From Bacteroidota bacterium (lineage in GTDB: Bacteria > Bacteroidota > Bacteroidia > Bacteroidales > F082), in NCBI GenBank assembly GCA_016845105.1, contig JAERTF010000098.1:1-64000 (forward strand): a stretch of 64,000 nt of DNA, given 5' to 3'. The translations under genes were made by a program, and so were the position numbers. Below are positions 34,172-44,317 of the stretch, piece by piece. How positions within the stretch are numbered: the stretch's first letter is position 1; every line of letters starts with the position of its first letter. Below the pieces are notes generated by a model that saw nothing but the letters and a program-made list of their open reading frames with translations, was not told where the DNA came from and searched no databases.

Positions 34172-37100
34172 ATGAGTATGAAGTCAGACATAAAAAAAGA
34201 AATTAAAAACAGGGTACTTGTGCTGGATGGTGCTATGGGTACTATGATTCAGCGTTATAACCTTGAAGAAGAAGATTATAGAGGTGAGAAATTTAGGACG
34301 GAAAAAATATTACTTAAAGGGAATAATGACCTGTTAAATATTACTCAGCCAGCAATTATAAGTGATATACATGAAGAATATTTACAAGCTGGAGCTGATA
34401 TTATTGAGACCAATACCTTTAATGGTACCCGTATTTCTCAGAGCGATTATGGGCTTGAGAATGAAGTATATAATATTAATTATCAGGCGGCAAAAATTGC
34501 CAAGAAAGCTGTTGATAAATACACTTCGGTTAACCCCAATAAGCCACGTTATGTTGCTGGAGCTATGGGACCAACAAACAAAACTGCTTCCATGTCGCCC
34601 GATGTGTCAAACCCGGGATTTCGAAATGTTTCCTTCAATGAATTAAGAGATAATTATTATGAGCAGGCATCAGCATTGATTGATGGTGGCGTAGATTTGT
34701 TATTAGTAGAAACAATTTTTGATACACTTAATGCAAAGGCAGCATTATTTGGTATTAATCAACTAATGGAAGAAAAAGACCGTAGAATACCTGTTATGAT
34801 TTCGGGTACAATAACTGATAATAGTGGACGAACTTTATCAGGTCAAACACTCGAAGCCTTTTTTAACTCAGTGTCGCATATCGATATGTTGAGCATTGGG
34901 CTAAATTGCTCCTTGGGTTCCGAACAAATTCGTCCTCACTTGGCCGATTTATCAAAAATTGCATCCTATAATGTAAGTGTATATCCCAATGCGGGTCTTC
35001 CGAATCAATTTGGTGAATATGATGAAACTCCTGAAGAAATGGGAGCTCACATTCGTGATTTTCTTGATCATAGCTTTGCTAATATAGTGGGAGGATGCTG
35101 TGGTACAACACCTGATCATATAAAGGTTATTGCTGATATTGCCAAAGAATATAACACTAGGTTACTCCCAAAAAAAGAACATAATACTGAGGTAAGCGGA
35201 CTTGAGCCTGTTAAGATTAACAAATTACTCAATTTTGTGAATATTGGTGAAAGAACCAATGTTAGTGGCTCAAGAAAATTTGCCCGTTTGATTCGGGAGA
35301 AAAAATATGAAGAAGCACTAACTGTAGCTCGTCATCAGGTTGAAGGAGGAGCACAGATACTTGATGTTAACATGGATGACGGGATGCTTGATGCTAAAAA
35401 AGAGATGACAACTTTCTTGAATTATCTTGCTTCTGATCCAGATGTTTCAAGATTGCCGATAATGATTGATTCATCGAAGTGGGAAGTAATTGAAGCAGGG
35501 TTAAAATGTATACAAGGCAAAGGAATTGTTAACTCCATAAGTCTAAAAAATGGTGAGAAAGAATTCTTAGCACAAGCAAAATTGATAAAAAATTATGGTG
35601 CCGCAGTTGTAGTTATGGCATTTGATGAAGAAGGTCAGGCAGCCGATTTTGAACGCAAAATAGCCATTTGTGAACGAGCATATAACCTTCTTGTTAACAA
35701 TGGATTTCCTCCTGAAGATGTAATTTTTGACCCAAATATACTTGCCATAGCAACTGGAATATCAGAGCATAATAACTATGCTGTTGATTATATTAATGCC
35801 GTTAGGTGGATAAAGGAAAAGCTACCCTATGCTAAAGTAAGTGGAGGTGTTAGCAACCTGTCGTTTTCTTTTCGAGGTAATAACATTGTTCGCGAGGCTA
35901 TCCATTCTGTATTTTTATTTAATGCCATTGAAGCAGGAATGGATATGGGAATCGTTAATCCTGGAATGTTGCAAATTTATGATGAAATAGATGCTGACCT
36001 TCGTGATCTTGTGAAAGACGTAGTGTTAAATAGAAGAAAAGATGCAACAGAACGACTGCTTCTTTTTGCTGAGAAAATCAAAGATACCAAACTAGCAGGT
36101 GATTCAATTAAGGAAGAATGGAGAGAGTTACCTGTTGATTTGCGTCTCGAACATTCTTTAATAAAAGGAATTACAGAATTTATTGAACTGGATGTTGAAG
36201 AAGCTAGAAAAAAGGCCGTTAGAGCTCTTGATGTGATAGAGATATCTCTTATGAATGGAATGAATACTGTTGGTGACCTTTTTGGGTCAGGAAAAATGTT
36301 CCTTCCCCAAGTTGTTAAAAGTGCTAGGGTAATGAAACAGGCAGTTGCATATTTGCTTCCTTTCATCGAAGAAGAAAATAATGGAGAGCAAATCACCAAC
36401 GGCAAAGTCGTGCTTGCAACAGTAAAGGGAGATGTTCATGATATTGGGAAAAACATAGTTGGGGTTGTATTATCATGCAATAATTATGAGGTAATTGATC
36501 TGGGTGTTATGGTTACAGCAGAGAAAATTCTGGAAACTGTTGAAAAAGAAAATGCTGATTTACTCGGATTAAGTGGTTTAATAACACCTTCGTTGGAAGA
36601 AATGGTTTTTGTAGCCAAAGAGCTTACTCGCAAAAACATGAATGTCCCACTGTTGATTGGTGGAGCCACAACATCGGCTATACATACAGCTGTAAAAATA
36701 TCTCCACATTATTCAAATCCGGTAATACATGTTAGAGATGCATCAAAGGTAATTGGTGTAGCAGGGAGTTTATTGTCCCAAAATGAAAAAGAAAAGTTTT
36801 TACAAGAAACAGAAATTGAATATGAAAGGTTGCGTAAAAAGCATGCTGATAATACTGATGAGAAGGATTATATAAGCCTTAAAGAAGCTCGTGCTAATAA
36901 ATTTACACCCCATTGGGATTCATACAATAAAATGACTCCATCAAAAATTGGGAGAGAAGTATTTGATGATATATCATTAAAGGAAATAAGAGGGTTTATT
37001 GATTGGACATTCTTTTTCCATGCGTGGAAATTAAATGGGAAATATCCAGCAATTTTAAAGGATCCGGTAAAGGGTGATGAAGCCCATAAACTATTTGATG

Positions 37101-37825
37101 ATGCAAATAATATGCTCGATCAAATAATTAAGGAAAAATGGCTTCAAGCCAAAGCTGTTACAGGTATATTCCCTTCATATTCGGATAATGATGATGTAAT
37201 TGTTAGTTCGGGAAATGATCATACTCGATTTAGTTTCTTAAGAAACCAAGAGAAAAAGTCGAATGATATTCCAAATTTGTGTTTGAGTGATTTTATTGCT
37301 CCCAAATCGGAAAATGAAACCGACTACCTTGGTTGTTTTGTGGTTACAGCCGGCCTAGGTATCGAAAAGCATTTGAAAAGATTTATTGATGAAAACGATG
37401 ATTATGGTGCTATAATGTTAAAGGTGCTCGCCGACCGACTGGCAGAAGCAGTAACTGAGTATCTTCATGAAAAAGTTAGGAAAGAATCATGGGGTTATGC
37501 GGCAAATGAAAACATTAGTATTCAAGACAAGCTCAGGGAGAAATACCAGGGTATTAGACCTGCACCAGGTTATCCTGCTTGTCCCGAACACAGCGAAAAG
37601 GAAACTATTTTTAGGTTGCTAGATGCTCAAAAAATAACAGGTGTTAGTTTAACTGACAATTTTGCTATGTATCCTGCTGCTTCGGTAAGTGGATTCTATT
37701 TTTCTCACCCAGATTCGCAATATTTTAATGTTGGCAAAATTCAGTCTGATCAAATTATGGATTATGCAACACGCAAAAATATTAGTGACAAAAAAGTAAA
37801 GAAACTATTACCAATTAATATTTAA
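34172..37825 (+). CDS. metH: Cobalamin-dependent methionine synthase
   Basis: Transfers a methyl group from 5-methyl-THF through cobalamin to homocysteine, making methionine. All four modules are present in 1217 residues. The homocysteine module spans about 1-330, with zinc ligands in GLNCSLG and [11 protein letters not shown]. The pterin module begins [16 protein letters not shown]. The cobalamin module has the lower-ligand motif [14 protein letters not shown] (His). The reactivation module carries the SAM-binding [12 protein letters not shown]. So it is full-length and can be reactivated reductively. A SAM-I riboswitch precedes it, and metF follows 106 bases later across a palindromic repeat. 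Confidence 0.97.
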   Translation: MSMKSDIKKEIKNRVLVLDGAMGTMIQRYNLEEEDYRGEKFRTEKILLKGNNDLLNITQPAIISDIHEEYLQAGADIIETNTFNGTRISQSDYGLENEVYNINYQAAKIAKKAVDKYTSVNPNKPRYVAGAMGPTNKTASMSPDVSNPGFRNVSFNELRDNYYEQASALIDGGVDLLLVETIFDTLNAKAALFGINQLMEEKDRRIPVMISGTITDNSGRTLSGQTLEAFFNSVSHIDMLSIGLNCSLGSEQIRPHLADLSKIASYNVSVYPNAGLPNQFGEYDETPEEMGAHIRDFLDHSFANIVGGCCGTTPDHIKVIADIAKEYNTRLLPKKEHNTEVSGLEPVKINKLLNFVNIGERTNVSGSRKFARLIREKKYEEALTVARHQVEGGAQILDVNMDDGMLDAKKEMTTFLNYLASDPDVSRLPIMIDSSKWEVIEAGLKCIQGKGIVNSISLKNGEKEFLAQAKLIKNYGAAVVVMAFDEEGQAADFERKIAICERAYNLLVNNGFPPEDVIFDPNILAIATGISEHNNYAVDYINAVRWIKEKLPYAKVSGGVSNLSFSFRGNNIVREAIHSVFLFNAIEAGMDMGIVNPGMLQIYDEIDADLRDLVKDVVLNRRKDATERLLLFAEKIKDTKLAGDSIKEEWRELPVDLRLEHSLIKGITEFIELDVEEARKKAVRALDVIEISLMNGMNTVGDLFGSGKMFLPQVVKSARVMKQAVAYLLPFIEEENNGEQITNGKVVLATVKGDVHDIGKNIVGVVLSCNNYEVIDLGVMVTAEKILETVEKENADLLGLSGLITPSLEEMVFVAKELTRKNMNVPLLIGGATTSAIHTAVKISPHYSNPVIHVRDASKVIGVAGSLLSQNEKEKFLQETEIEYERLRKKHADNTDEKDYISLKEARANKFTPHWDSYNKMTPSKIGREVFDDISLKEIRGFIDWTFFFHAWKLNGKYPAILKDPVKGDEAHKLFDDANNMLDQIIKEKWLQAKAVTGIFPSYSDNDDVIVSSGNDHTRFSFLRNQEKKSNDIPNLCLSDFIAPKSENETDYLGCFVVTAGLGIEKHLKRFIDENDDYGAIMLKVLADRLAEAVTEYLHEKVRKESWGYAANENISIQDKLREKYQGIRPAPGYPACPEHSEKETIFRLLDAQKITGVSLTDNFAMYPAASVSGFYFSHPDSQYFNVGKIQSDQIMDYATRKNISDKKVKKLLPINI

Positions 37826-37841
37826 CAAGACTTAATGGTAT

Positions 37842-37914
37842 GTCATTCTGAGCCTAGCGAAGAATCTATTAACTAACTAAAATTGATAAGATTCTTCGCT
37901 GCGCTCAGAATGAC
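37842..37914. repeat. Imperfect palindromic intergenic repeat between metH and metF
   Basis: Two 26-base arms (37842-37867 and 37889-37914) are reverse complements with 24 of 26 bases matching, around a 21-base AT-rich spacer. Arms begin GTCATTCTGAG and end GAAGAATCT. The hairpin would be very stable in the metH-metF transcript. The sequence type resembles short dispersed palindromes (REP-like) known from several Bacteroidota genomes. Confidence 0.85.
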
Positions 37915-37931
37915 AACAATATAAGAAAGAA

Positions 37932-38891
37932 ATGGAAAAGACAGTATTACAACATATAAAAGATTCAGAAGGGACACTTTTTTCGTTTGAGTTATTACCA
38001 CCTTTAAAAGGTCATGATTTTGAATCAACTGAACAAGCCATCGATCCTCTGGTTGAGTTCGACCCATCATTTATTAATATTACATACCATCAGCAGGAAG
38101 TTGTTTATGAAAATGCTGGCAATGGTTTGGTACGTAAGCAAACGGTTAGAAAACGTCCGGGAACAGTTGGGATTTCGGCAGCCATAAAGTATCGATATGG
38201 AATTAATGTGGTGCCACATATTATTTGTGGTGGATTTAGTCGAGAAGATACTGAGAATGCACTTATTGACCTGCAGTTTTTGGGAATTAACAACCTGTTA
38301 GTTGTCAGAGGTGACCCACAACCCGGTACTAAAGTATTTGTTCCTGAGCCTGATGGAAACGAACATGCCTTGGATTTAATTCAACAAATTACAAAGCTCA
38401 ACAAAGGAATCTATCTCGACGAGAATCTATTAAATACCCGATCCATGGATTTTTGTATTGGGGTTGCAGGTTATCCCGAAAAACATGGTGAATCACCAAA
38501 TATTGATAGCGATTTATACTTTTTAAAAAAGAAAATCGAAGCTGGAGCTTCATATATTATTACTCAGATGTTTTACGATAACCAGAAGTATTTCGATTTT
38601 GTAAAACTTTGCAGATCAAAAGGAATTGATGTGCCTATTATTCCTGGTTTAAAACCTATTTCCACAAAAACTCATCTGGCAAATATTCCCAAAACATTTA
38701 ATGTTGATCTCCCGGTTGATCTGGTAAAGGAAGTGTTAAAATGTAAAGATAACAAACAGGTAAGGCAGGTCGGAGTTGAATGGGCAATTGAGCAATCAAA
38801 AGAGTTGAAGCTCGCAAAAGTTCCAGTTTTACATTATTATACAATGGGTAAGTCGGACAACATTCAAAAGATTGCCAAGGCTGTGTTTTAA
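37932..38891 (+). CDS. metF: 5,10-methylenetetrahydrofolate reductase
   Basis: Reduces 5,10-methylene-THF to 5-methyl-THF, the methyl donor for MetH. The 319-residue single-domain protein has the TIM-barrel flavoprotein motifs: SFELLPP near the N-terminus, FINITYHQQE, NNLLVVRGDPQPG (FAD contact region), AGYPEKHGESPN, and the late ITQMFYDNQKYFDF. Catalytic Glu lies in SFELLPP. It lacks the regulatory domain of eukaryotic enzymes, as expected. It is downstream of metH on the same strand with no promoter box visible in the gap, so it is probably under the same SAM riboswitch, with the palindromic hairpin between them. Confidence 0.96.
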   Translation: MEKTVLQHIKDSEGTLFSFELLPPLKGHDFESTEQAIDPLVEFDPSFINITYHQQEVVYENAGNGLVRKQTVRKRPGTVGISAAIKYRYGINVVPHIICGGFSREDTENALIDLQFLGINNLLVVRGDPQPGTKVFVPEPDGNEHALDLIQQITKLNKGIYLDENLLNTRSMDFCIGVAGYPEKHGESPNIDSDLYFLKKKIEAGASYIITQMFYDNQKYFDFVKLCRSKGIDVPIIPGLKPISTKTHLANIPKTFNVDLPVDLVKEVLKCKDNKQVRQVGVEWAIEQSKELKLAKVPVLHYYTMGKSDNIQKIAKAVF

Positions 38892-38940
38892 TAAAACTCT
38901 AAACTAAATTGAATAATCCACCGACAGTGATATTACATTG

Positions 38941-40341
38941 CTATAATACAATCGATATCCAGGGTAATCCAAATATCATGTAAATAATAAAGCTTAGAAA
39001 AGTTAGAATACCGCCATATTTATATACTTCCTTAGGAGTGATATATCCACTGCTGATATATAGAATGTTACAGCTTGAGCCTTGTGGCGTAATTACCGAA
39101 AAATAATTTGTAGCAAAAAGCAGCATGAGAGCAAGTGGTGTAGGGTTGATCCCAAGAGTTATGGCTGCTCCCAAAAATACGCCTAGTAATGCCATCATGT
39201 GTGCTGTTTGGCTCACAAATAAATAATGTAAAACTATGTAAACGAAAACCAGAAGTACAAAGGCAACCTGCTTTGGAAGAAACTCTATTTGAACTGCCAT
39301 CAAGTTTCCCACATAGTCCATAAAATGTAGTTCGTTTAATTGGCTACTCATAATATAAAGTATCGCAAACCATATCATCGTTGTTAGTGCTTCGCCTTCT
39401 TTTTTAATCTCTTTTACTTTAAAAACATTGGTTGCTAATAATAACCCCAGCCCCAAAAATGCAATTATAGTTTTGTTAATATTAAGAGTATCCGATAAGG
39501 CCCAGAATACTACCAGTAATACAAAAATGATAGCTGTTATAATTTCATCTCTGCTCATCCTACCCATTTTTTCAAGTTCCTTCTGGGCATGTAAAGGGGC
39601 ATTGGGTGTATCTTTAATTTGAGGAGGGTATATTTTGTAGAGAACCCATGGAGCAATAATTGCAGCGATAATTGTTGGTATTGATGAAGCTAGTATCCAG
39701 GTTCCAAATCCAATATGTACACCATAGGATTCTGCAATTTCTGCTCCGGCAGGATTCGCAGCCATGGCTGTTAACCACATTGCTGAGGATAGTCCTATTC
39801 CGAACATACTTGTAAACATTAGGAAGCTTCCAAGTTTTTTTTCAGTACCCTTTTCGGGATTTGAACCATTAACAATTGAAATTGAGTAAATGATTGGAAA
39901 TAATAACCCCGAGCGTGCCGTATTACTTGGGAATGCTGGAGCAATAATCATATCCGTGGCTATCAAACTATAACCTAAACCAAGGGTTGTTTTTCCAAAA
40001 CGTTTAATCATCAATAATGCTATCCTTTTTCCAAGCCCCGATCTTACAACCGCCTTAGCAATTAAAAATGCCACAACAATTAACAATACTATATCATTCG
40101 AAAAACCTGAGAATGCGGTTTTTGGATCAATTGTTCCGGTTAATACTGCTATCACCATTCCTAATACCGATGCCACCAGAATACTAAATGCACCCAATAT
40201 TACACCAAATATAGTTGTGATGAAGACTGCAAAAAGGTGCCATGCATCAATGCTTATTTCAGGTGGATGAGGGAGGAACCATATTACTATACCCAGAACT
40301 ATTATTGTAATTTTTTTTACCATATTTTCTGCTAATCCCAT
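38941..40341 (-). CDS. DASS/SLC13-family sodium:anion symporter
   Basis: Polytopic inner-membrane carrier of the divalent anion:Na+ symporter family, moving dicarboxylates, citrate, sulfate or similar anions. About 12 membrane segments. The first half has the serine/asparagine motif PAFPSNTARSGLLFPI and the second half FATNYFSVITPQGSSCNILYISSGY, the paired substrate/Na+ loops (SNT-like motifs) of the family. The 466-residue length is normal. An internal ATG at 40323 is an alternative start. It converges on metF. Dicarboxylate uptake would suit an organism with fumarate or succinate metabolism, but specificity is not readable. Confidence 0.87.
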   Translation of the reverse strand: MGLAENMVKKITIIVLGIVIWFLPHPPEISIDAWHLFAVFITTIFGVILGAFSILVASVLGMVIAVLTGTIDPKTAFSGFSNDIVLLIVVAFLIAKAVVRSGLGKRIALLMIKRFGKTTLGLGYSLIATDMIIAPAFPSNTARSGLLFPIIYSISIVNGSNPEKGTEKKLGSFLMFTSMFGIGLSSAMWLTAMAANPAGAEIAESYGVHIGFGTWILASSIPTIIAAIIAPWVLYKIYPPQIKDTPNAPLHAQKELEKMGRMSRDEIITAIIFVLLVVFWALSDTLNINKTIIAFLGLGLLLATNVFKVKEIKKEGEALTTMIWFAILYIMSSQLNELHFMDYVGNLMAVQIEFLPKQVAFVLLVFVYIVLHYLFVSQTAHMMALLGVFLGAAITLGINPTPLALMLLFATNYFSVITPQGSSCNILYISSGYITPKEVYKYGGILTFLSFIIYMIFGLPWISIVL

Positions 40342-40463
40342 TTCTGGAAATTAAAAGTGAAAATTAATCTTATTTTTTCAATCAATATAAAGTTCTATTG
40401 TGATTACATAGATTAATATTCATGTTCAGGAAATTTACTAATATTTGGGTGCCAACTTTAGTA

Positions 40464-42911
40464 TTATTCGATTAGTCTGATTATTTTGCTTTCACCAGGA
40501 GCGATGTTAAACCAGAAAATAATATCATTGCCTATTTTTTTATGATGAGGGATTAATTGATCAACTGTTATGGCTTGTGCTTTGGCTACCATCGATAATC
40601 CCTCAATTATAACATCATTATTATTTGTGACTTTAATCCTGCCATCGATCTGAATATCATAATCTACATTATCCAAATTAGTACTGTAGTTTAAAAAATC
40701 TGCAATTGTTGTCACATTAAGTCTTCCTTCATTTCGAAGTTGTGATAAGTTAGATAATGCCATATTTAATCCCGGCTGTGCAATTATGGTAGAGTCAGAA
40801 TCCCATGTCCACATTCCCTTTTTTGGATCCACCCAAGCTGGGTAAACATGATTAATTTCAACATGCCAATTATCAACCATTTTGGTTAGTTTCTTTATGT
40901 TGAATAAATATTCCCATAAAAAGGATTCTTTAATAAACAATGCGCTTGTTGTTGTCCAATGATATAGATTTTGTGTTTTTGTTGGGTGTTGATAATAATC
41001 GGGTTTGGGAATAAAGTCGCCATAACCGCTAAATGGCTTTTCCAACGACCCCTCAAATTGCCAATCCTTGAATGTGCTAAGCTCTTCGTAATATGCATTA
41101 TGCAGATATTTAACTCCAAAAATGTTCCACAAATCAACAGCATAGTAGGGGGATTTTTTTAAAGTAGCATCACAAATTAAATCTTCCCTATTATTTTTCG
41201 GACCGTTATTATTTCCATGATCAATCCATGATGGTGATTTAAAATTAAGCTGCATATATAGTAATGCTTCTTTTAATCTTGATGGTGTTGTTGTGAATTG
41301 CTCAGGTGTATGAAGACAAATTTCATTTCCCTTTTTGGCAATCTGAAATAAGAAATCAGAAAATTCATCATCACTTATTATAGTGCTTTCCAGGGTATTA
41401 AATTCACCGTGTGAGGCCTGATGGTTTGATATACTATCAGGATTAGCATAAAATACACTTTTGGTTACGGGTATATTATAGAACACAAAACCACCTGTAG
41501 CACTATTGGCACTTATAATATTTTCACTTCCAAAATAAGTGGCCCTGTTAGTCCTTATATCAGTATAATCTGCATGTTCAGTCCAAATATATGTTGCTTC
41601 ATAACCATCGGGGTTTTTCATAAAGCGAGGAATCGTATAAGCATTATTTCCAATTGATATATTGAATTGGTAGCTTCGTTTATTTCCTCTTTTATATGTG
41701 CTTGATGACTCTTCTTTTTTCCAGTTATTGCTGTCGGGATTTAATGGAAAACGGAAGAAAGGATGATCTTTTTCATAGTCCAGATTTGCAAAAAGTAACT
41801 GTTTTTTTGTGTCTAGTTGAAGAGAAGATATATTGGTAGTATGGTATATAATCATCGAATTATTGTCTGTTCCTACTTTAACCCCTTGCTTGTTGAGCCA
41901 ATACTCACTTTGGAAATTAATTGTATCCATCTTGCGATTGCTTCTATATACCTGGGATAAAGGTTGTGCATAATTAATGATTATAGATTCCCTTGATACT
42001 TCTTGTTTTTTTGCATATCGTTCGCTTACAATAAAATTGATGTTCCCGCTTTGAGGCATACACTCAATACTAAGTTTTAGTTTACTTCCCGGAATGGAAG
42101 CTTTAAAACGAAGTTCCTTGCCTTTATCTATATTTTTCGTTCTGATGTGTTTCCAATTAATTTGAGATATTATTTTGCTACCACCAACTACCTTGTTGCT
42201 ATAGTAGGAAATATTATTAAAGATATTTTCACCTGTATTACTTAATATGCTAAGCTTATTGCTAGAGTTGTTGTAGTTAACACTGAAATAGTCATTCTCA
42301 AATAAAACTATGAAATCAGTAAAAACGTCATTATTCACATTTTCAATTTTAATTTCAGGAATATAGGTTGGGTTACTATTGGGGGCAAACTCAATTCTCA
42401 AATCATCGATATCTGTTGTGAAATTTTTACCTTGATTCCACAGATATGATTTTATTTTTGATTTAGAAGTTAAGCTGGCAGGAATTAATATGGAATCAGT
42501 AAATCTAAACCATTCATCACCGTTATCTGAAACTTCAGTGATTGGCAACCCTTTCCACATAATAGTTTCGTTGTTATTAACAATGGTAACAACAAATAAA
42601 GCGTTGTTATTGTTGGAGTTGCTTCTTACATAACAATCAATATATAATTTGGTATTAATATTTGACAATGAACTCGGTATGTCTTGTTCGATACCTAACC
42701 CATATGGAATAACTGAGTCAGTATGTGAGTAAAATCGACCTGAATATGCATTTCCCGAATCGATTGATTTTAACCCGATCCAAGTACTTTCATTGAAACT
42801 GCCTTCAAGATCATTGAAAAATACCTGTCCCTGCAAACCAATCGAAAATAGGAATGCTAATACAAAATAAACTGTTTGTTTTCGGTAAGAAAACAAATTA
42901 CAAAATGGCAT
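40464..42911 (-). CDS. Large secreted protein, possible polysaccharide-deacetylase-like fold
   Basis: No firm family. A signal segment (VYFVLAFLFSIGLQGQ) precedes a beta-sandwich-like N-terminal half rich in Asn and Ser. After about residue 430 the pattern IWTEHADYTDIRTNRATYFG, then GNEICLHTPEQ and SPSWIDHGNNNG, recalls the order of NodB/deacetylase motifs, with TEHAD at the place of the usual TDD and LHTPE at the second metal motif. A Trp-rich C-terminal part (WHVEINHVYPAWVDP, MWTWDSDS) follows. The ATG is only 2 bases after the buk stop, which suggests translational coupling to butyrate kinase, an unexpected partner for an exported protein. Confidence 0.5.
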   Translation of the reverse strand: MPFCNLFSYRKQTVYFVLAFLFSIGLQGQVFFNDLEGSFNESTWIGLKSIDSGNAYSGRFYSHTDSVIPYGLGIEQDIPSSLSNINTKLYIDCYVRSNSNNNNALFVVTIVNNNETIMWKGLPITEVSDNGDEWFRFTDSILIPASLTSKSKIKSYLWNQGKNFTTDIDDLRIEFAPNSNPTYIPEIKIENVNNDVFTDFIVLFENDYFSVNYNNSSNKLSILSNTGENIFNNISYYSNKVVGGSKIISQINWKHIRTKNIDKGKELRFKASIPGSKLKLSIECMPQSGNINFIVSERYAKKQEVSRESIIINYAQPLSQVYRSNRKMDTINFQSEYWLNKQGVKVGTDNNSMIIYHTTNISSLQLDTKKQLLFANLDYEKDHPFFRFPLNPDSNNWKKEESSSTYKRGNKRSYQFNISIGNNAYTIPRFMKNPDGYEATYIWTEHADYTDIRTNRATYFGSENIISANSATGGFVFYNIPVTKSVFYANPDSISNHQASHGEFNTLESTIISDDEFSDFLFQIAKKGNEICLHTPEQFTTTPSRLKEALLYMQLNFKSPSWIDHGNNNGPKNNREDLICDATLKKSPYYAVDLWNIFGVKYLHNAYYEELSTFKDWQFEGSLEKPFSGYGDFIPKPDYYQHPTKTQNLYHWTTTSALFIKESFLWEYLFNIKKLTKMVDNWHVEINHVYPAWVDPKKGMWTWDSDSTIIAQPGLNMALSNLSQLRNEGRLNVTTIADFLNYSTNLDNVDYDIQIDGRIKVTNNNDVIIEGLSMVAKAQAITVDQLIPHHKKIGNDIIFWFNIAPGESKIIRLIE

Positions 42912-42913
42912 TA

Positions 42914-43987
42914 TTAATACTGTTTAACGTCTATTTCATTTTTAAGCACCAAAAGGCCAAATGATGCAAGCGAAGCAAAATCATTAACAGTGGGGTAAAG
43001 GGCAATTGGAGCAAGTCCGGCAAGACGATTTTTTACATTTTTTAAAAACTGATCGCTATCGAAAATAATACCGGTAAGAATAATGCAGTCTACTTCGCCT
43101 TTTAGGGTTGCATAATGAGAAGCGATTTCCTTGGATACCTGATATGATAATGCATATGAAATATCCATTGCTTCCTGATCTCCATTTGCAATTCGCTCGT
43201 TAATTTTTGAGATGTTTGAAGTTCCTAAATATGCAGAATAACCACCTTTTTCAGTAATCATTTCCATTACCTCATCTTTTGTCATCTCACCACTAAAACA
43301 TAGTTCAATAAGTTGACCCATTGGTAAGGTTCCCGATCTTGTAATTGAGAATGGTCCTCCACCATCATGTGCCTGATTTACATCAACAACTTTACCTTTT
43401 TCATGTGCGCCAATCGAAATACCACCTTTACCTATATGACATACAATTAAATTTAAGTCGTCATACTGCCTGTGAACAGATTTAGCATATTGTTCAGAAA
43501 CAAACTTATGATTTAAAGCATGGAATATTGATTTTCTTTTAAACCTGGGATGACCAGTAATACGTGCAACATCGCTTAGTTCATCAACCACAATTGGGTT
43601 AGCTACATATGCCTTAATGCCAAGTTTTTCGGCCAAATGATAAGAGATTAAACCACCCAAATTAGTAGCATGCATACCCATGGCTCCTTCTTTTAGATCC
43701 TCAATCATTTTAGCAGTGATCTCATAAACGCCTTGTTTTACTGGTTTCATCAAACCACTTCGACCCATTATTATCTCAATATCATCCAGATGTAATCCAT
43801 TGTTTTCCAGCTCATCTACAATGCTATTTAATCTTAACTCAATTTGTTCGGTAAAATGATCAAACGCTTCTAATGTATCCACTGAATGCTTAATTGTTTT
43901 TAAAAATAATGGTTCAGTGTTTCTATAAACCGCAATTTTTGTCACGTCTTCTTCAGGATAAATAACAAGAATATTTTTCTTAATCAT
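42914..43987 (-). CDS. buk: Butyrate kinase
   Basis: Interconverts butyryl-phosphate (or isobutyryl-phosphate) and the free acid with ATP/ADP, in the ASKHA fold shared with acetate kinase. Present are ILVIYPEEDVTKIAVYRN at the N-terminus, MGRSGLMKPVKQGVYEI, the phosphate motif CHIGKGGISIGAHEKGKVVDVNQAHDGGGPFS, and ILTGIIFDSD near the C-terminus. The 357-residue length is typical of Buk and shorter than acetate kinase. No phosphotransbutyrylase gene is adjacent. It lies 330 bases downstream of icmF, whose product links isobutyryl- and butyryl-CoA. Confidence 0.94.
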   Translation of the reverse strand: MIKKNILVIYPEEDVTKIAVYRNTEPLFLKTIKHSVDTLEAFDHFTEQIELRLNSIVDELENNGLHLDDIEIIMGRSGLMKPVKQGVYEITAKMIEDLKEGAMGMHATNLGGLISYHLAEKLGIKAYVANPIVVDELSDVARITGHPRFKRKSIFHALNHKFVSEQYAKSVHRQYDDLNLIVCHIGKGGISIGAHEKGKVVDVNQAHDGGGPFSITRSGTLPMGQLIELCFSGEMTKDEVMEMITEKGGYSAYLGTSNISKINERIANGDQEAMDISYALSYQVSKEIASHYATLKGEVDCIILTGIIFDSDQFLKNVKNRLAGLAPIALYPTVNDFASLASFGLLVLKNEIDVKQY

Positions 43988-44317
43988 AGCTTCAGTCTAG
44001 TTGGTTTATTATTTCGCTTCAATTAAATTGATTCATTTAGAATCACACATTATTGTTAGTAATGCTTACAATAGTTAGCAAAAATAGTTAAGTATTAGCT
44101 ACAATATTAAGTAGCACTGTGCAAATTTACTTAATGTTTCGAATTAACTACAAATAAAGCATGTGGTTTGCTAATATTTAGGTGTTAATTGAGTAACAAG
44201 AAATAGATAATAGGATTAAGCAATTCACTTTTAGTTAATATTTGTAAAAACACACTTTTTTAATCGAGAAACCCCTATGTTTTATTATGCCAATATTAAT
44301 ATGCATTGAAAATAACC
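43988..44317. other. Intergenic region between icmF and buk
   Basis: 330 AT-rich bases. Minus-strand TATTTTTG (44079-44086) and TAAATTTG (44122-44129) both match the -7 consensus and could drive buk independently of icmF with a leader of 90-140 bases. I see no terminator with a clear stem and U-run, no RNA family and no ORF of note. Confidence 0.4.
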
